Part shown: piece by piece, positions 10,301-17,321 of the stretch | How positions within the stretch are numbered: the stretch's first letter is position 1 | Layout of the letters: each line of letters starts with the position of its first letter | Source: Acidobacteriota bacterium | GTDB taxonomy: Bacteria; Acidobacteriota; Vicinamibacteria; Vicinamibacterales; UBA8438 | NCBI GenBank assembly: GCA_011523485.1 | Contig: WTGR01000020.1 | Coordinates: forward strand, 1 to 20,429 | Direction: 5' to 3' | Length of the DNA: 20,429 nucleotides | The notes under the pieces: model-generated | The model's input: the letters and a program-made list of their open reading frames with translations, nothing else | What the model was told of the DNA's origin: nothing | Database searches by the model: none | Program-made: the position numbers and the translations under genes

Positions 10301-10618
10301 GGTCCGGACCACGCGCCGGAACCCGGGCAACTCGGCGATAATCTCCCAGGCGCCGATCGGCAGCGACGCCATGAAGAAGCGCCCGTCCACATCCGTGACG
10401 CGCTCGACCGAGAAGCCGGTGTCGACGTGCGTCGCCACGATGGTCGCGCCCGGCAGGACGGCTCCCGATTCGTCGCGCACCACGCCGCCGAGACCGCCGG
10501 TGTTCGCCTGACCCGCGGCAGACGCCTGACCGGCGGCCAGCAGAAGACCGAGCAGGATCAGTCGGCCCGTCGCCGTTGCTGCATGCATCCGCAGTTCAAC
10601 CACGCCTCTCCCACACAT
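7307..10618 (-). CDS. Oar-like TonB-dependent outer-membrane receptor with carboxypeptidase-regulatory domain
   Basis: This is a large outer-membrane protein of up to 1103 residues. A hydrophobic signal segment (about 20-34) leads to a carboxypeptidase-regulatory beta-sandwich (about 42-125; GGVVRDESGAVLPGATI is typical). A TonB plug follows, starting near EEVTVTADAPLLQT (129-142) and including IPLNGRQFLQLAQLSD and IYLLDGVKVTDELFNN. The remainder is a long beta-barrel ending in the aromatic FGLRFVF. This is the Oar-like architecture, abundant in Acidobacteriota, thought to import or export polymers or to act in adhesion; the ligand is unknown. The start is ambiguous: the ATG at 10618 has CGGAG eight bases upstream, whereas an ATG at 10588 gives a shorter, more typical signal peptide. 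No partner SusD-like lipoprotein or TonB gene lies nearby. Confidence 0.93.
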   Translation of the reverse strand: MCGRGVVELRMHAATATGRLILLGLLLAAGQASAAGQANTGGLGGVVRDESGAVLPGATIVATHVDTGFSVERVTDVDGRFFMASLPIGAWEIIAELPGFRRVVRTGVFLDIGRELDLPFELALGALSEEVTVTADAPLLQTNNAEISDVIASHEVEQIPLNGRQFLQLAQLSDAVVIPPGGTRGAALQQAGPLPNIGGQRAGHNIYLLDGVKVTDELFNNLVINPSVDSIQEFKIQKSMYPPEFGGKASALINVATKAGTNQYHGSAFTFVRNERFDAHNYFAPRDEPVPPLDQGQFGGTFGGPIVRDRTFAFLSYEGQRSTRSLTKTFSVPSAAVRGGDFTGLGPICDPLTRDPATGACGAQFAGNRIPAGRIDPIAAAFLEQVPLPNAGGEVQNLTSVERSESDVDQFSARLDHRVGASDQMFVRFSTFDAHDLQPFGTSVQQEALIPGFGRTLSTRTRNLAASYTRTIGTAMLNETRFGWMSVDGGQESLRRGVDFAQSTGLLGVTRDPRDVGYPQIDTAGLYSAMGDPTSFVFRRNEHFELYNNFLIDRGAHHLKFGGYWFHLRFRPENPDTARGRFRYTGRFSGNPFADFLLGYPVEARSGIGGRGSEDARTNWLHLYAQDDWRVNDDLTLNIGLRYELNQHMRDVDNRLSTIDVSVPGGRYVIASDAAGNISPAANELLPLIPIPWVTSAEAGWDRSLLRPSKTRFAPRLGFAWLADDDGSTVVRGGYGIFLNQWAYSVQTAFARNLPFFFLKQVDVPAGQFVPAWDTRSILAADPTGSIGGSIMDYDFQVEYTQTWSGGVQTEIRPGTAFEMFYMGSYTIGADNSTVHNVPVPGPGSISGRRAIPQLAGIRAIRFDGKSIYHAVTFKTVRRLRNDLAFDVAYTLSQSKDDASSPGATAFESNLPQDVRNIFPGENALSSFDHRHQLVGSATYELPFQRDAGGWREGLLGHWRLNGIVTVQSGAPFTVNITDDRANIGAGPSQRPDMLRDPNLPRGERTVDRWFDTGAFALQAPFSYGSAPRNPVFAPGYANVDMALAKNWPLDNGSRLEFRWEVFNVFNRANFDLPNRFFGSPNFGRIFSALNAREMQFGLRFVF

Positions 10619-10674
10619 CGTGTCTACTCCGGACCAGAACTACGACCGGCGCCCCAGGCGGGCCGGACAAGGAG

Positions 10675-11856
10675 TTATTGTAACGACTCGCCGCCGCCGG
10701 ACGGGCGCGCGGCCCGCGTCCTGCGTTCGGCAACCGACAGGATACGCTCGGCGGTCCGCCGGCTCGCGCCCGCCGACCCGAGGCGAGCACGCACGCGACC
10801 GAGTGCTGCACGCGTCCTCTCGGCCCGCTCCGCATCGGTGAGGAACGCAACCACCTCGTCCGCCACCGCGGCCGGGGTGAAGGCGTCCTGGATCAGCTCC
10901 GGCACGACCGGCTCGCCGGCGATGAGGTTGGCCATGCCCGCCTGGCGCACGTGCGAGAAGGTCTTGACGATGCGGTAGGTCAGGGCCGACAACCGGTACA
11001 CGATCACCATCGGCCGCCGGTGAATGGCGGTCTGGACCGTCGCCGTGCCGGACGCCGTGACCACCACGTCGGAAGCGGCCAGAACATCGTCCGCGCGCCC
11101 TTCGACCACCGCCGCGGCGCCGGAATCCAGGAGAGGACCGACGGGCGCCAGCAGGGCGTCGTCCAGGTGCGGGGCGCGGGCCACGACGAACTGGGCCGCC
11201 GGCACCCGCTCGCGCACCAGACCCGCCGCGCGCGCGACGTCCGGCAGGATCGCCCGCAGCTCGTTCGGACGGCTGCCCGGCAGCAGCGCCACCGTGGGCG
11301 CCGCCGGGTCGAGCTCCAGCGACCGGAGAAAGGCCGCCCTGTCCTCCGTCGCTCTCGACAGCTCCAGCAACGGGTGGCCGACGAACTCGACCGGAACGCC
11401 GGCCTCGCGGTACAGCGCCTCCTCGAACGGGAAGATCACCAGCGCAAGGTCGACGAGGCGGCGCATCGTCTCGATCCGCCGCCGGCGCCACGCCCAGAGC
11501 TGCGGTCCGATGTAGTACACGACCGGGATGCCGAGCCGGCGCACCGCGGCCGCCACCCGGAAGTTGATCTCGGGAAAGTCGACCGCGACGAACACGTCCG
11601 GACGCTCGGCGCGGGCGCGCGCCACCAGCTCCCGGTACACGGCGTACGATCGGGGCAGCACGGCGAGCGCCTCCGACAGGCCGGTGGCGGCCAGCCCCCG
11701 GTAGTGCGCCACGAGCTCCGCCCCGCCGTCGCGCAGATGGTCTCCGCCGAGGCCGAAGACACGGGCGCCGGTATCCAGATCGCGCAGGGCGGCGCTCAAC
11801 GCACCGGCATAGAGGTCGCCCGACGGCTCACCGCAGGAGATCAGGATCCTGGCCAA
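10675..11856 (-). CDS. lpxB: Lipid-A-disaccharide synthase LpxB
   Basis: LpxB, a family GT19 glycosyltransferase at the inner face of the inner membrane, joins UDP-diacylglucosamine and lipid X to form the lipid A disaccharide. The 393-residue frame starts with ILISCGEPSGDLYAGAL (residues 4-20), the GExSGD signature of the family. It continues with VAVDFPEINF (90-99), YYIGPQLWAWRRRRI (114-128), VEFVGHPLLE (156-165) and LLPGSRPNEL (191-200), and a C-terminal region with VTASGTATVQTA, all characteristic. The start is a TTG at 11856-11854: an in-frame stop lies just upstream and no ATG fits the conserved N-terminus. The gene sits between the inactive M16 protein (34 bp) and the outer-membrane receptor (56 bp), without the usual lpxA/lpxD/fabZ neighbours. 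Its presence shows that the organism makes lipopolysaccharide. Confidence 0.95.
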   Translation of the reverse strand: MARILISCGEPSGDLYAGALSAALRDLDTGARVFGLGGDHLRDGGAELVAHYRGLAATGLSEALAVLPRSYAVYRELVARARAERPDVFVAVDFPEINFRVAAAVRRLGIPVVYYIGPQLWAWRRRRIETMRRLVDLALVIFPFEEALYREAGVPVEFVGHPLLELSRATEDRAAFLRSLELDPAAPTVALLPGSRPNELRAILPDVARAAGLVRERVPAAQFVVARAPHLDDALLAPVGPLLDSGAAAVVEGRADDVLAASDVVVTASGTATVQTAIHRRPMVIVYRLSALTYRIVKTFSHVRQAGMANLIAGEPVVPELIQDAFTPAAVADEVVAFLTDAERAERTRAALGRVRARLGSAGASRRTAERILSVAERRTRAARPSGGGESLQ

Positions 11857-11890
11857 CTGTTCGGGACCCTGGGGCAGACGTCACGAACCT

Positions 11891-13390
11891 TCAGCGGCGG
11901 AACCGGGAGGTGCGGCGAAAGTCCGCCGCCGTCAGGTCGAGGTCGGCCAGAGGAACCACCTCGATCCGGTCGAAGCCGACGCCGGAAAGGTCGCGCAGGA
12001 ACACCGAGGCGTCGCCCACCAGCACCATCGACAGGTTGCCGGGCTGCAGCCAGTTCTCGGCCACCCGCTCGATGTCGCGCACGGTGACGGCGTTGATGCG
12101 CTCCGGGAAGTTCTCGATCTCGTCCACGTCGAGGCCGTAGAGAATGGCCTCGAGCACCCGGGCGGCGATGGCGTTCGGCGTCTCGATGTCGATCGGGAAG
12201 CTGCCGGCCAGGAAGTCCTGCGCGCTCCGCAGCTCGCGCTCGCGCACGCGCTCGCGCCGCAGGCGGGCGATCTCGTCCACGGTCAGGCGCAGCGCCTCGG
12301 CGGTGGCGGACGACCGGGTGTCGGTCTTGGCCATGAAGTCGCCCGCGATCTGCTGTCCCGCGATGTCCGCGGAGGCGGCGTAGGTCAGCGACCGCTCGGT
12401 GCGCAGCACGCTGCCGAGCCGGTTGCCCCCCTCGCCGCCCAGGATCTTGATCGCCACGTCGAACGCCAGGTAGTCGGGGTGCGCCCGCGGCAGGGCGGCG
12501 TGACCGGCGTGAATGACGGTCTGCACGGATCCGGGCTTGTTGACCACGACGAGGCGCCGCGTCGGCGACGGGACGCTGTCCGCGGTCACCGCCGGCGGAA
12601 GCGGGCCTGGCCGCCAGTCGCCGAGGGCGCGCTCGACCCCGGCGAACGCCTCCTCCGCGGTGACGTCCCCCACAACCGCCAGTACGGCATTGTTGGGCAG
12701 ATAGTGCGTGCGATGGAATGCCACCAGGTTGCTGCGGGTTATGGTGCGGACGGACCGCGGCGTACCGCCCTGGGGCATGCCGTAGGGATGGAAGCCGTAG
12801 ACCAACCGGTTGAAGACGACATTGGCGATGTACGCGGGATCGTCGTAGCTGACCTGCAGGCCCGACAGGACCTGGTTGCGCTGCCGCTCGATCTCGTCCG
12901 GCGCGAACGCCGGGCGCCGCGCCACGTCGGCGAGCAGATCGAGGGCGAAGTCGAAGCTGTCCTTCATCACGAGGACGTCGACGAACCCGAGGTCGCGGGC
13001 CGTGCCCGCGCTCAGGGCGCCGCCGATGCTGTCGATGGAACCGGCTATCTCCTGGGCCGTCCGCGTCGTCGTCCCCTGGTCGAGGAGCTGCCCGACGAGT
13101 GACGCGACGCCGGGCTGACCGGGCGGATCGGCGGCGGCGCCGGCCCGCAGAATCATCCGCACGTTCACCGCGGGCTGCTCGTGATGACCGACGTAGACGA
13201 CCTGCAGGCCGTTGTCCAGGGACCGGATCTCGTAGTCCGGAAAATCGACGTGGCGCCGCAGGAGCGGCGGCGGCGGCTGCTCGGTCGGCCAGTCGACTCG
13301 CTGCGCGGACGCCGGAGACGCGAGCCACGAGCCGCCCACGACCGCCGCCAGCACCAGCGCACCGACCCGCGCTGCAAGCGCCCTCCTCAT
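11891..13390 (-). CDS. M16-family peptidase homologue lacking the zinc motif (inactive partner)
   Basis: This 499-residue exported protein has a signal peptide of about 30 residues ending in SPASAQ. The M16 fold is recognisable from LDNGLQVVYVGHHEQPAVNV (59-78) and from GEGGNRLGSVLRTERSLTY in the second half. Where active members have HxxEH, this protein has S97, G100 and Q101, so all three residues of the motif are lost. Such proteins pair with an active M16 subunit and help bind substrate, forming a two-chain clamshell protease in the periplasm. The active partner is the gene immediately upstream. The ATG at 13390 was chosen because GGGGAGG stands six bases before it. Another ATG at 13414 overlaps the upstream stop codon (ATGA) but lacks a ribosome-binding site and would lengthen the signal peptide. 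Confidence 0.92.
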   Translation of the reverse strand: MRRALAARVGALVLAAVVGGSWLASPASAQRVDWPTEQPPPPLLRRHVDFPDYEIRSLDNGLQVVYVGHHEQPAVNVRMILRAGAAADPPGQPGVASLVGQLLDQGTTTRTAQEIAGSIDSIGGALSAGTARDLGFVDVLVMKDSFDFALDLLADVARRPAFAPDEIERQRNQVLSGLQVSYDDPAYIANVVFNRLVYGFHPYGMPQGGTPRSVRTITRSNLVAFHRTHYLPNNAVLAVVGDVTAEEAFAGVERALGDWRPGPLPPAVTADSVPSPTRRLVVVNKPGSVQTVIHAGHAALPRAHPDYLAFDVAIKILGGEGGNRLGSVLRTERSLTYAASADIAGQQIAGDFMAKTDTRSSATAEALRLTVDEIARLRRERVRERELRSAQDFLAGSFPIDIETPNAIAARVLEAILYGLDVDEIENFPERINAVTVRDIERVAENWLQPGNLSMVLVGDASVFLRDLSGVGFDRIEVVPLADLDLTAADFRRTSRFRR

Positions 13391-13396
13391 GACATG

Positions 13397-13403
13397 CCTC
13401 CCC
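13397..13403 (-). promoter_or_regulatory. Strong ribosome-binding site that sets the start of the second M16 gene
   Basis: On the minus strand this reads GGGGAGG, six bases before the ATG at 13390, and it lies just after the stop codon of the active M16 gene. It favours the 13390 start over the overlapping ATG at 13414. The arrangement fits translation of the pair in close succession from one mRNA. Confidence 0.7.
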
Positions 13404-13410
13404 GTCACCG

Positions 13411-14784
13411 TCATTGCCCGGTCCGCCGCGAGCCGCGCGGCAGGATGGTCAGCACCAGCCGGTTGTCGTCGCGCAGGTAGGTGCGGGCGACCCGCTGCAC
13501 ATCTTCGCGCGACACGTTCATGAAGATGTCGAACTCGGCGTCGGCCGTAGTCACGTCGTCGTGGATGACCTGCGCGTGGGCGAGGTGCATCCCCTTCTGC
13601 TCGACGCTGATCCGGCCGATCACGTAGTCGCGCGCGAACTGGTTCTTGGCGCGCTGCAGCTCGCCGTCGGCCGGCGGCTCGACCTTGGCGCGGTCGAGCT
13701 CGGCGATCAGGGCCGCAGCGACCGCTTCCGGCGTGCGCCCCGGCTGCACCAGAGCCACCGCGTAGAACAGGTTCGGGTCCTCGATGATGACGCCCTGGCC
13801 GAAGGCCGAAACCGCGACCTGCTGCTCGTAGACCAGGCTGCGGTGAATCCGGGCGCTCTGCCCGTCCGACAGGATCTTCGACAGGATGTGCAGCGGATAG
13901 GCGTCCGGGTGCCCGTCGTAGGTGATGGGGTGCGCGACGACCACCGCCGGGAGCGGCCAGTTGTCGGCCTCCACCGTCACCCGGCGGCTCCGGGTCACGG
14001 GGGGCTCGCGCGGCAGGTTGCGCGGCACGGGCTTCTTCGCCTTCGGCACGCGGCCGAAGTAGTGCTCGACCATCTGCAGCGCGTAGTCGGTCTCGAAGTC
14101 GCCGACGAGGGTCAGGGTGGCGTTCTCCGGGACGTAGTAGGTGTCGAAGAACTCCTGCACGTCCTCGATGGACGCCGCCTCGATGTCCTCCATCGAGCCG
14201 ATCGTCTGGTGCTTGTAGGGATGGGTGGTGAACGCCTCGTCGTAGAGGATCTCGGACAGCATGCCGAACGGCTGGTTCTCGTACCGCCAGCGCCGCTCCT
14301 CCTTGACCACCTCGCGCTCCGAATCGAGCGTCCGCTGGCTGACGCGGAGCGTGGCCATCCGATCCGCCTCGAGCCAGAGCACGAGCGGCAGGTACTGCGC
14401 CGGCACCGTCTCGAAGAAGACCGTGACGTCCTCGGTCGTGTAGGCGTTGCCGGTCCCGCCGACGCTCGAGATCATCGACAGATGCTCGTCGGAGCGCACG
14501 TTCTGCGACCCCTTGAACATCAGGTGCTCGAACAGGTGCGCGAAGCCGGTGCGGCCCGCCGGCTCGTCCTTCGACCCGACGTGGTACCACATCTGGAGGT
14601 TCACGATCGGCGTGGAGCGATCCTCGGACAGGATCACCGTCAGGCCGTTGTCCAGCGTGGTGATGTGGTAGTCGAACTTCGTCGGCCGCACCGCGGCGCC
14701 GACGGGGGCGGCAACGGCGGCAACGGCGCCGAGGGCCAACGCGACGAGGGCCACACACCGGCGTGCACGATGGGTGGATCGCAT
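13411..14784 (-). CDS. M16-family zinc metallopeptidase (active subunit)
   Basis: This 457-residue protein has a signal peptide (hydrophobic 11-30) and the inverzincin signature HLFEH at 83-87, in FAHLFEHLMFKGS. The third zinc ligand is probably E163 in VVKEERR, at exactly the usual 76-residue spacing. The C-terminal half carries VYEQQVAVSAFGQG, as in the second M16 lobe. The enzyme should degrade peptides in the periplasm or at the outer membrane, as processing-protease-like M16B proteins do; the natural substrate is unknown. Its stop (TGA at 13413-13411) overlaps a potential ATG of the next gene, and its zinc-dead partner follows at once, so the two form a probable heterodimer. The start lacks a strong ribosome-binding site, but the signal peptide supports it. 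Confidence 0.95.
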   Translation of the reverse strand: MRSTHRARRCVALVALALGAVAAVAAPVGAAVRPTKFDYHITTLDNGLTVILSEDRSTPIVNLQMWYHVGSKDEPAGRTGFAHLFEHLMFKGSQNVRSDEHLSMISSVGGTGNAYTTEDVTVFFETVPAQYLPLVLWLEADRMATLRVSQRTLDSEREVVKEERRWRYENQPFGMLSEILYDEAFTTHPYKHQTIGSMEDIEAASIEDVQEFFDTYYVPENATLTLVGDFETDYALQMVEHYFGRVPKAKKPVPRNLPREPPVTRSRRVTVEADNWPLPAVVVAHPITYDGHPDAYPLHILSKILSDGQSARIHRSLVYEQQVAVSAFGQGVIIEDPNLFYAVALVQPGRTPEAVAAALIAELDRAKVEPPADGELQRAKNQFARDYVIGRISVEQKGMHLAHAQVIHDDVTTADAEFDIFMNVSREDVQRVARTYLRDDNRLVLTILPRGSRRTGQ

Positions 14785-14823
14785 GCGGCGATTATGTCAC
14801 AGCGCCGCCGGCGCGCAGCCCGA

Positions 14824-15714
14824 TCAGTCCACGACGAAGCGAAACTCCCAGCGGGTCCAGCGGATCGGACGCCGCACGAAGATATCGGGGTCGACGCGCC
14901 GTTCGCGGCCGATCAGAATCTCGCCCGCGCCGGCGCTCCCCCGGAACCGCAGACCGAGGTGCGCGGAGCCGCCGTACAGGTGCTCGCGCCCGAACATGCT
15001 CTCGTCGGTCAGCACCGCCGACCCGTCGAGCTCGGCGATGAGCGAGACGCGCCCGGTCAGCGGACGCAGCACGCGCAGGTAGGCGTTGGCCTCCTGCTCG
15101 TAGTCGACCTCGGAGCTGGTGATCGTGCCGAGCCAGCGTCCCATCAGCTCGACGTCGAACGTACCGAAGCGCATGCGGTCCCCGTAGGACAGGCCGAGCA
15201 TGTTCCAGGACGGCGAGCCGGGATGCTCCCGATCTGCGCGGTGGCGCGAGATGTGATGGAACGTGACGCCGAACTCGCCGCGCGGCAGGCGGGTGAAGAC
15301 GGACAGGTCCATGGTGTAGTTCGTCTGGGTCGGATCGATCGCGCGCCGCTCTCCACCGACGCCCGTCTCCAGGTTGAAGAACACGTTGCCGCGCGCGAAG
15401 AGCAGGTCGAACACGTCCATGTCGACCCCGAGATCGGTATCCCAACCGAACTGCTCCTCGCCGATGCCGGCCAGGCCGGCAGCCTGCGTGCGAACGTGGT
15501 AGCGGGTCAGAAAGCCGAGCTCGCGATCGGCGGTCTGCGCGGGCCGCGGCCCGCCGATGACCTGCGCGGTCACGGGCTGCGCCGGCACGAACAGGATCGG
15601 GAACAGGAAGAGCAGGGCGACGACGGGACGGCTCGCCGGACCGCGGCGTTGCAGCCCCGAGCGGCGGGCCGCGGAAACGGCGACCACGCCCGGCCGGGCC
15701 CGGCTCCTCGTCAT
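14824..15714 (-). CDS. Predicted outer-membrane beta-barrel protein of unknown function
   Basis: This 296-residue protein is not one I can name. It has a long basic N-terminus, a hydrophobic stretch at 31-44 (VVALLFLFPILFVP) and a likely signal cleavage after QPVTAQ. The rest alternates polar and hydrophobic residues in short strands rich in aromatic and glycine residues (for example DVFDLLFARGNVFFNLETG, FDVELMGRWLGTI, AHLGLRFRG). It closes with WTRWEFRFVVD, which looks like a barrel end. A central segment FGVTFHHISRHRADREHP recalls the HxSxH-type strand seen in some uncharacterised lipid or envelope barrel proteins, but I cannot assign a family. Its ATG overlaps the stop codon of the preceding gene (TGATG at 15716-15712), so translation of the two is probably coupled. 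A 39-bp gap separates it from the active M16 gene. Confidence 0.72.
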   Translation of the reverse strand: MTRSRARPGVVAVSAARRSGLQRRGPASRPVVALLFLFPILFVPAQPVTAQVIGGPRPAQTADRELGFLTRYHVRTQAAGLAGIGEEQFGWDTDLGVDMDVFDLLFARGNVFFNLETGVGGERRAIDPTQTNYTMDLSVFTRLPRGEFGVTFHHISRHRADREHPGSPSWNMLGLSYGDRMRFGTFDVELMGRWLGTITSSEVDYEQEANAYLRVLRPLTGRVSLIAELDGSAVLTDESMFGREHLYGGSAHLGLRFRGSAGAGEILIGRERRVDPDIFVRRPIRWTRWEFRFVVD

Positions 15715-16547
15715 CAACGCCGTCGAACCGCCATCCGCTCGACGAACGGCGCCAGGTAGTCCAGGCCGAGCTTGGCGGCGACGTCGCGCACGTGCCCCGC
15801 CCGCTCGTCCGGGTGCAGGTCGAGAATGCCGCGCAGCTCCCCGAGCGGCTCGCTCGCCCGCGTGCGCCATTGCACGTGCGCGAGGCCGTGACGGGCGCCG
15901 CGCCAGGCCAGCAGGTGCCCGACGGCCAGGAACCCGAAGTAGTAGCCGATCACGTTCGGCCCGGGCACGAAGAACAGCAGGCCGAGGAGCAGGGCCAGGA
16001 CCGACGAGGTGAACAGCCGGCGCAGGTGATGCTCGGCGTCGCGGCCCAGCCGGCGGCGCGCGACCTCGAGGGCCTTGTCGCCGTCCAGGTCGGCCGGATG
16101 CACGAGCTCCAGGGCCGTCTGCTTGCGCAGATGCCACAGCAGGCGCCACTCGGCGATCGCCTCCGCCACCCAGCCGACGACCGTGTTGCGAATCCGTACC
16201 GGCCATGACTGCCTCGCGGCCGGATCCGCCGGCACCTCCGCCAGCCGCCGGGCCCGCCGCTGTTCCTGCACCTCGGCCATCATGCGGCGGAACCGCGCGT
16301 AGAGCCGATCCCCGCCGGAGCCCTCTTCCAGGGGATCGATGTCCTCGCCCTCGGCCGATTCGCAGAACAACTCGTACCCGGCGGAACCGAGCGGAACGAG
16401 ATAGACGTCGGCGGGTCTCAAGGCCGAAACGATACCATCAGCGGGGTTGGCGGTGGGCGCGCCGGAGGCCGGCGCGGGCTGCGGGCCGAGCATGTACGCC
16501 CGGCGCGGAGCCGCGTCGTCTTCGATCACGGTCAACGGATCAACCAT
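15714..16547 (-). CDS. Membrane protein resembling the mitochondrial K+/H+ exchange-related family (Mit_KHE1)
   Basis: The frame gives 277 residues from the ATG at 16547. After a low-complexity N-terminus come ADVYLVPLGSAGYELFCE (47-64), an amphipathic region with WRLLWHLRKQTALELVHP (134-151), and two hydrophobic segments (about 180-197 and 198-216) joined by VPGPNVIGYYFGF. A soluble tail follows. The VYLVPLG start, the PGPNVxGYYF turn and the length resemble Mit_KHE1 (PF10173), named for a yeast protein linked to potassium/proton exchange; this is recall, not a search, and does not establish transport. The start is uncertain: the frame is open back to a GTG at 16607, while ATGs at 16547 and 16493 both lack a good ribosome-binding site. 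Its 3' end overlaps the predicted barrel gene by one base. Confidence 0.6.
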   Translation of the reverse strand: MVDPLTVIEDDAAPRRAYMLGPQPAPASGAPTANPADGIVSALRPADVYLVPLGSAGYELFCESAEGEDIDPLEEGSGGDRLYARFRRMMAEVQEQRRARRLAEVPADPAARQSWPVRIRNTVVGWVAEAIAEWRLLWHLRKQTALELVHPADLDGDKALEVARRRLGRDAEHHLRRLFTSSVLALLLGLLFFVPGPNVIGYYFGFLAVGHLLAWRGARHGLAHVQWRTRASEPLGELRGILDLHPDERAGHVRDVAAKLGLDYLAPFVERMAVRRR

Positions 16548-16600
16548 ACCATCGACGCGGGCGATCGTGCAGCGTCCGCACGGGCCCACCGCGCGCAGTG

Positions 16601-16629
16601 TTGGCACGAGCCGCGGAGCGGACTAGAAT
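16601..16629 (+). promoter_or_regulatory. Sigma70-like promoter for the actAB respiratory operon
   Basis: TTGGCA at 16601-16606 and TAGAAT at 16624-16629 are separated by 17 bases, and each differs by one base from the consensus (TTGACA, TATAAT). Transcription would begin near 16636, leaving a leader of about 85 bases before actA. The AT-rich box stands out in very GC-rich DNA and lies in the divergent gap, where a promoter is needed. Confidence 0.6.
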
Positions 16630-16720
16630 ACGCGGGCGAGTTTCTGCTGGAAGTCTGCGCGGCGGAGAGTGGCGCCGTCGCAGACGACGCTGGCCCAGGC
16701 ACGTCCTCTCCCGGACAACG

Positions 16721-17296
16721 ATGACTCGAGGTCGCACGGCGCGACGGTGGATTCATGCGGCTCTGACGCTGCTGGGCGTCACCCTGGCGGTGGCGATGGC
16801 GGTGGTCTGGAACGGCGCCGCGGCCCAGGAGGAGGAAGGCCGGGAAGGCGCAGCGGCAGTCGGACCGCTCGACGCCGCGCCGCCGGGAGAGCAACCGATC
16901 GCCTTCAGCCACGCCCGGCACGTCGAGCAGGCGGGCGTCGACTGCCAGTTCTGTCATGCCTACGCGCGGCGCGGGCCGGTGGCCGGGATCCCCTCGGTCG
17001 AACGGTGCGTCGGCTGTCACCGCAGCATCCTGACCGAACGGCCGGAGATCGTGAAGGTGCTCGACTATTGGGAGCAGGAGATTCCCATCCCGTGGATCCG
17101 GGTCCACGATCTGCCCGACTACGTCCGCTTCAGCCACAAGGCGCACGTCCGCACCGGCATCGACTGCGCCGAATGCCACGGCGACGTCGCGCGCATGGAC
17201 ATCGCCGCCCAGGTGGAATCGCTGTCGATGGGCTGGTGCGTCGACTGCCACACGGCGCGCGAGGCCTCCCGCGACTGCCTGGTGTGCCACTACTAG
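16721..17296 (+). CDS. actA: ActA, pentaheme cytochrome c subunit of alternative complex III
   Basis: This 191-residue protein has an N-terminal hydrophobic anchor (about 13-30) and exactly five haem c motifs: CQFCH (75-79), CVGCH (96-100), CAECH (149-153), CVDCH (173-177) and CLVCH (186-190). Conserved distal histidines occur in FSHARH and FSHKAH. Five haems in a membrane-anchored protein of this size directly before a molybdopterin/iron-sulfur subunit is the hallmark of ActA of alternative complex III. That complex oxidises quinol and passes electrons to cytochrome c or directly to an oxygen reductase, replacing the bc1 complex. ActA faces the periplasm. The gene begins the operon, 26 bp before actB. 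The ATG has only a weak ribosome-binding site, but no better in-frame start is apparent. Confidence 0.93.
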   Translation: MTRGRTARRWIHAALTLLGVTLAVAMAVVWNGAAAQEEEGREGAAAVGPLDAAPPGEQPIAFSHARHVEQAGVDCQFCHAYARRGPVAGIPSVERCVGCHRSILTERPEIVKVLDYWEQEIPIPWIRVHDLPDYVRFSHKAHVRTGIDCAECHGDVARMDIAAQVESLSMGWCVDCHTAREASRDCLVCHY

Positions 17297-17321
17297 CCGT
17301 CAGGCTCGCAGACTGGATCAC

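Noticed and set aside
10619..10674. Separate promoter for the outer-membrane receptor between lpxB and its start
   Set aside because: On the minus strand a TACAAT box is visible at 10682-10677, but no matching -35 box sits at a suitable distance, so I could not support a promoter.
8111..10978. Very long plus-strand open frame of about 955 codons opposite the outer-membrane receptor
   Set aside because: It is antisense to a protein with clear domains, its translation is low-complexity Arg/Val/Ala/Asp text with no recognisable motif, and long antisense frames are expected in DNA this GC-rich.
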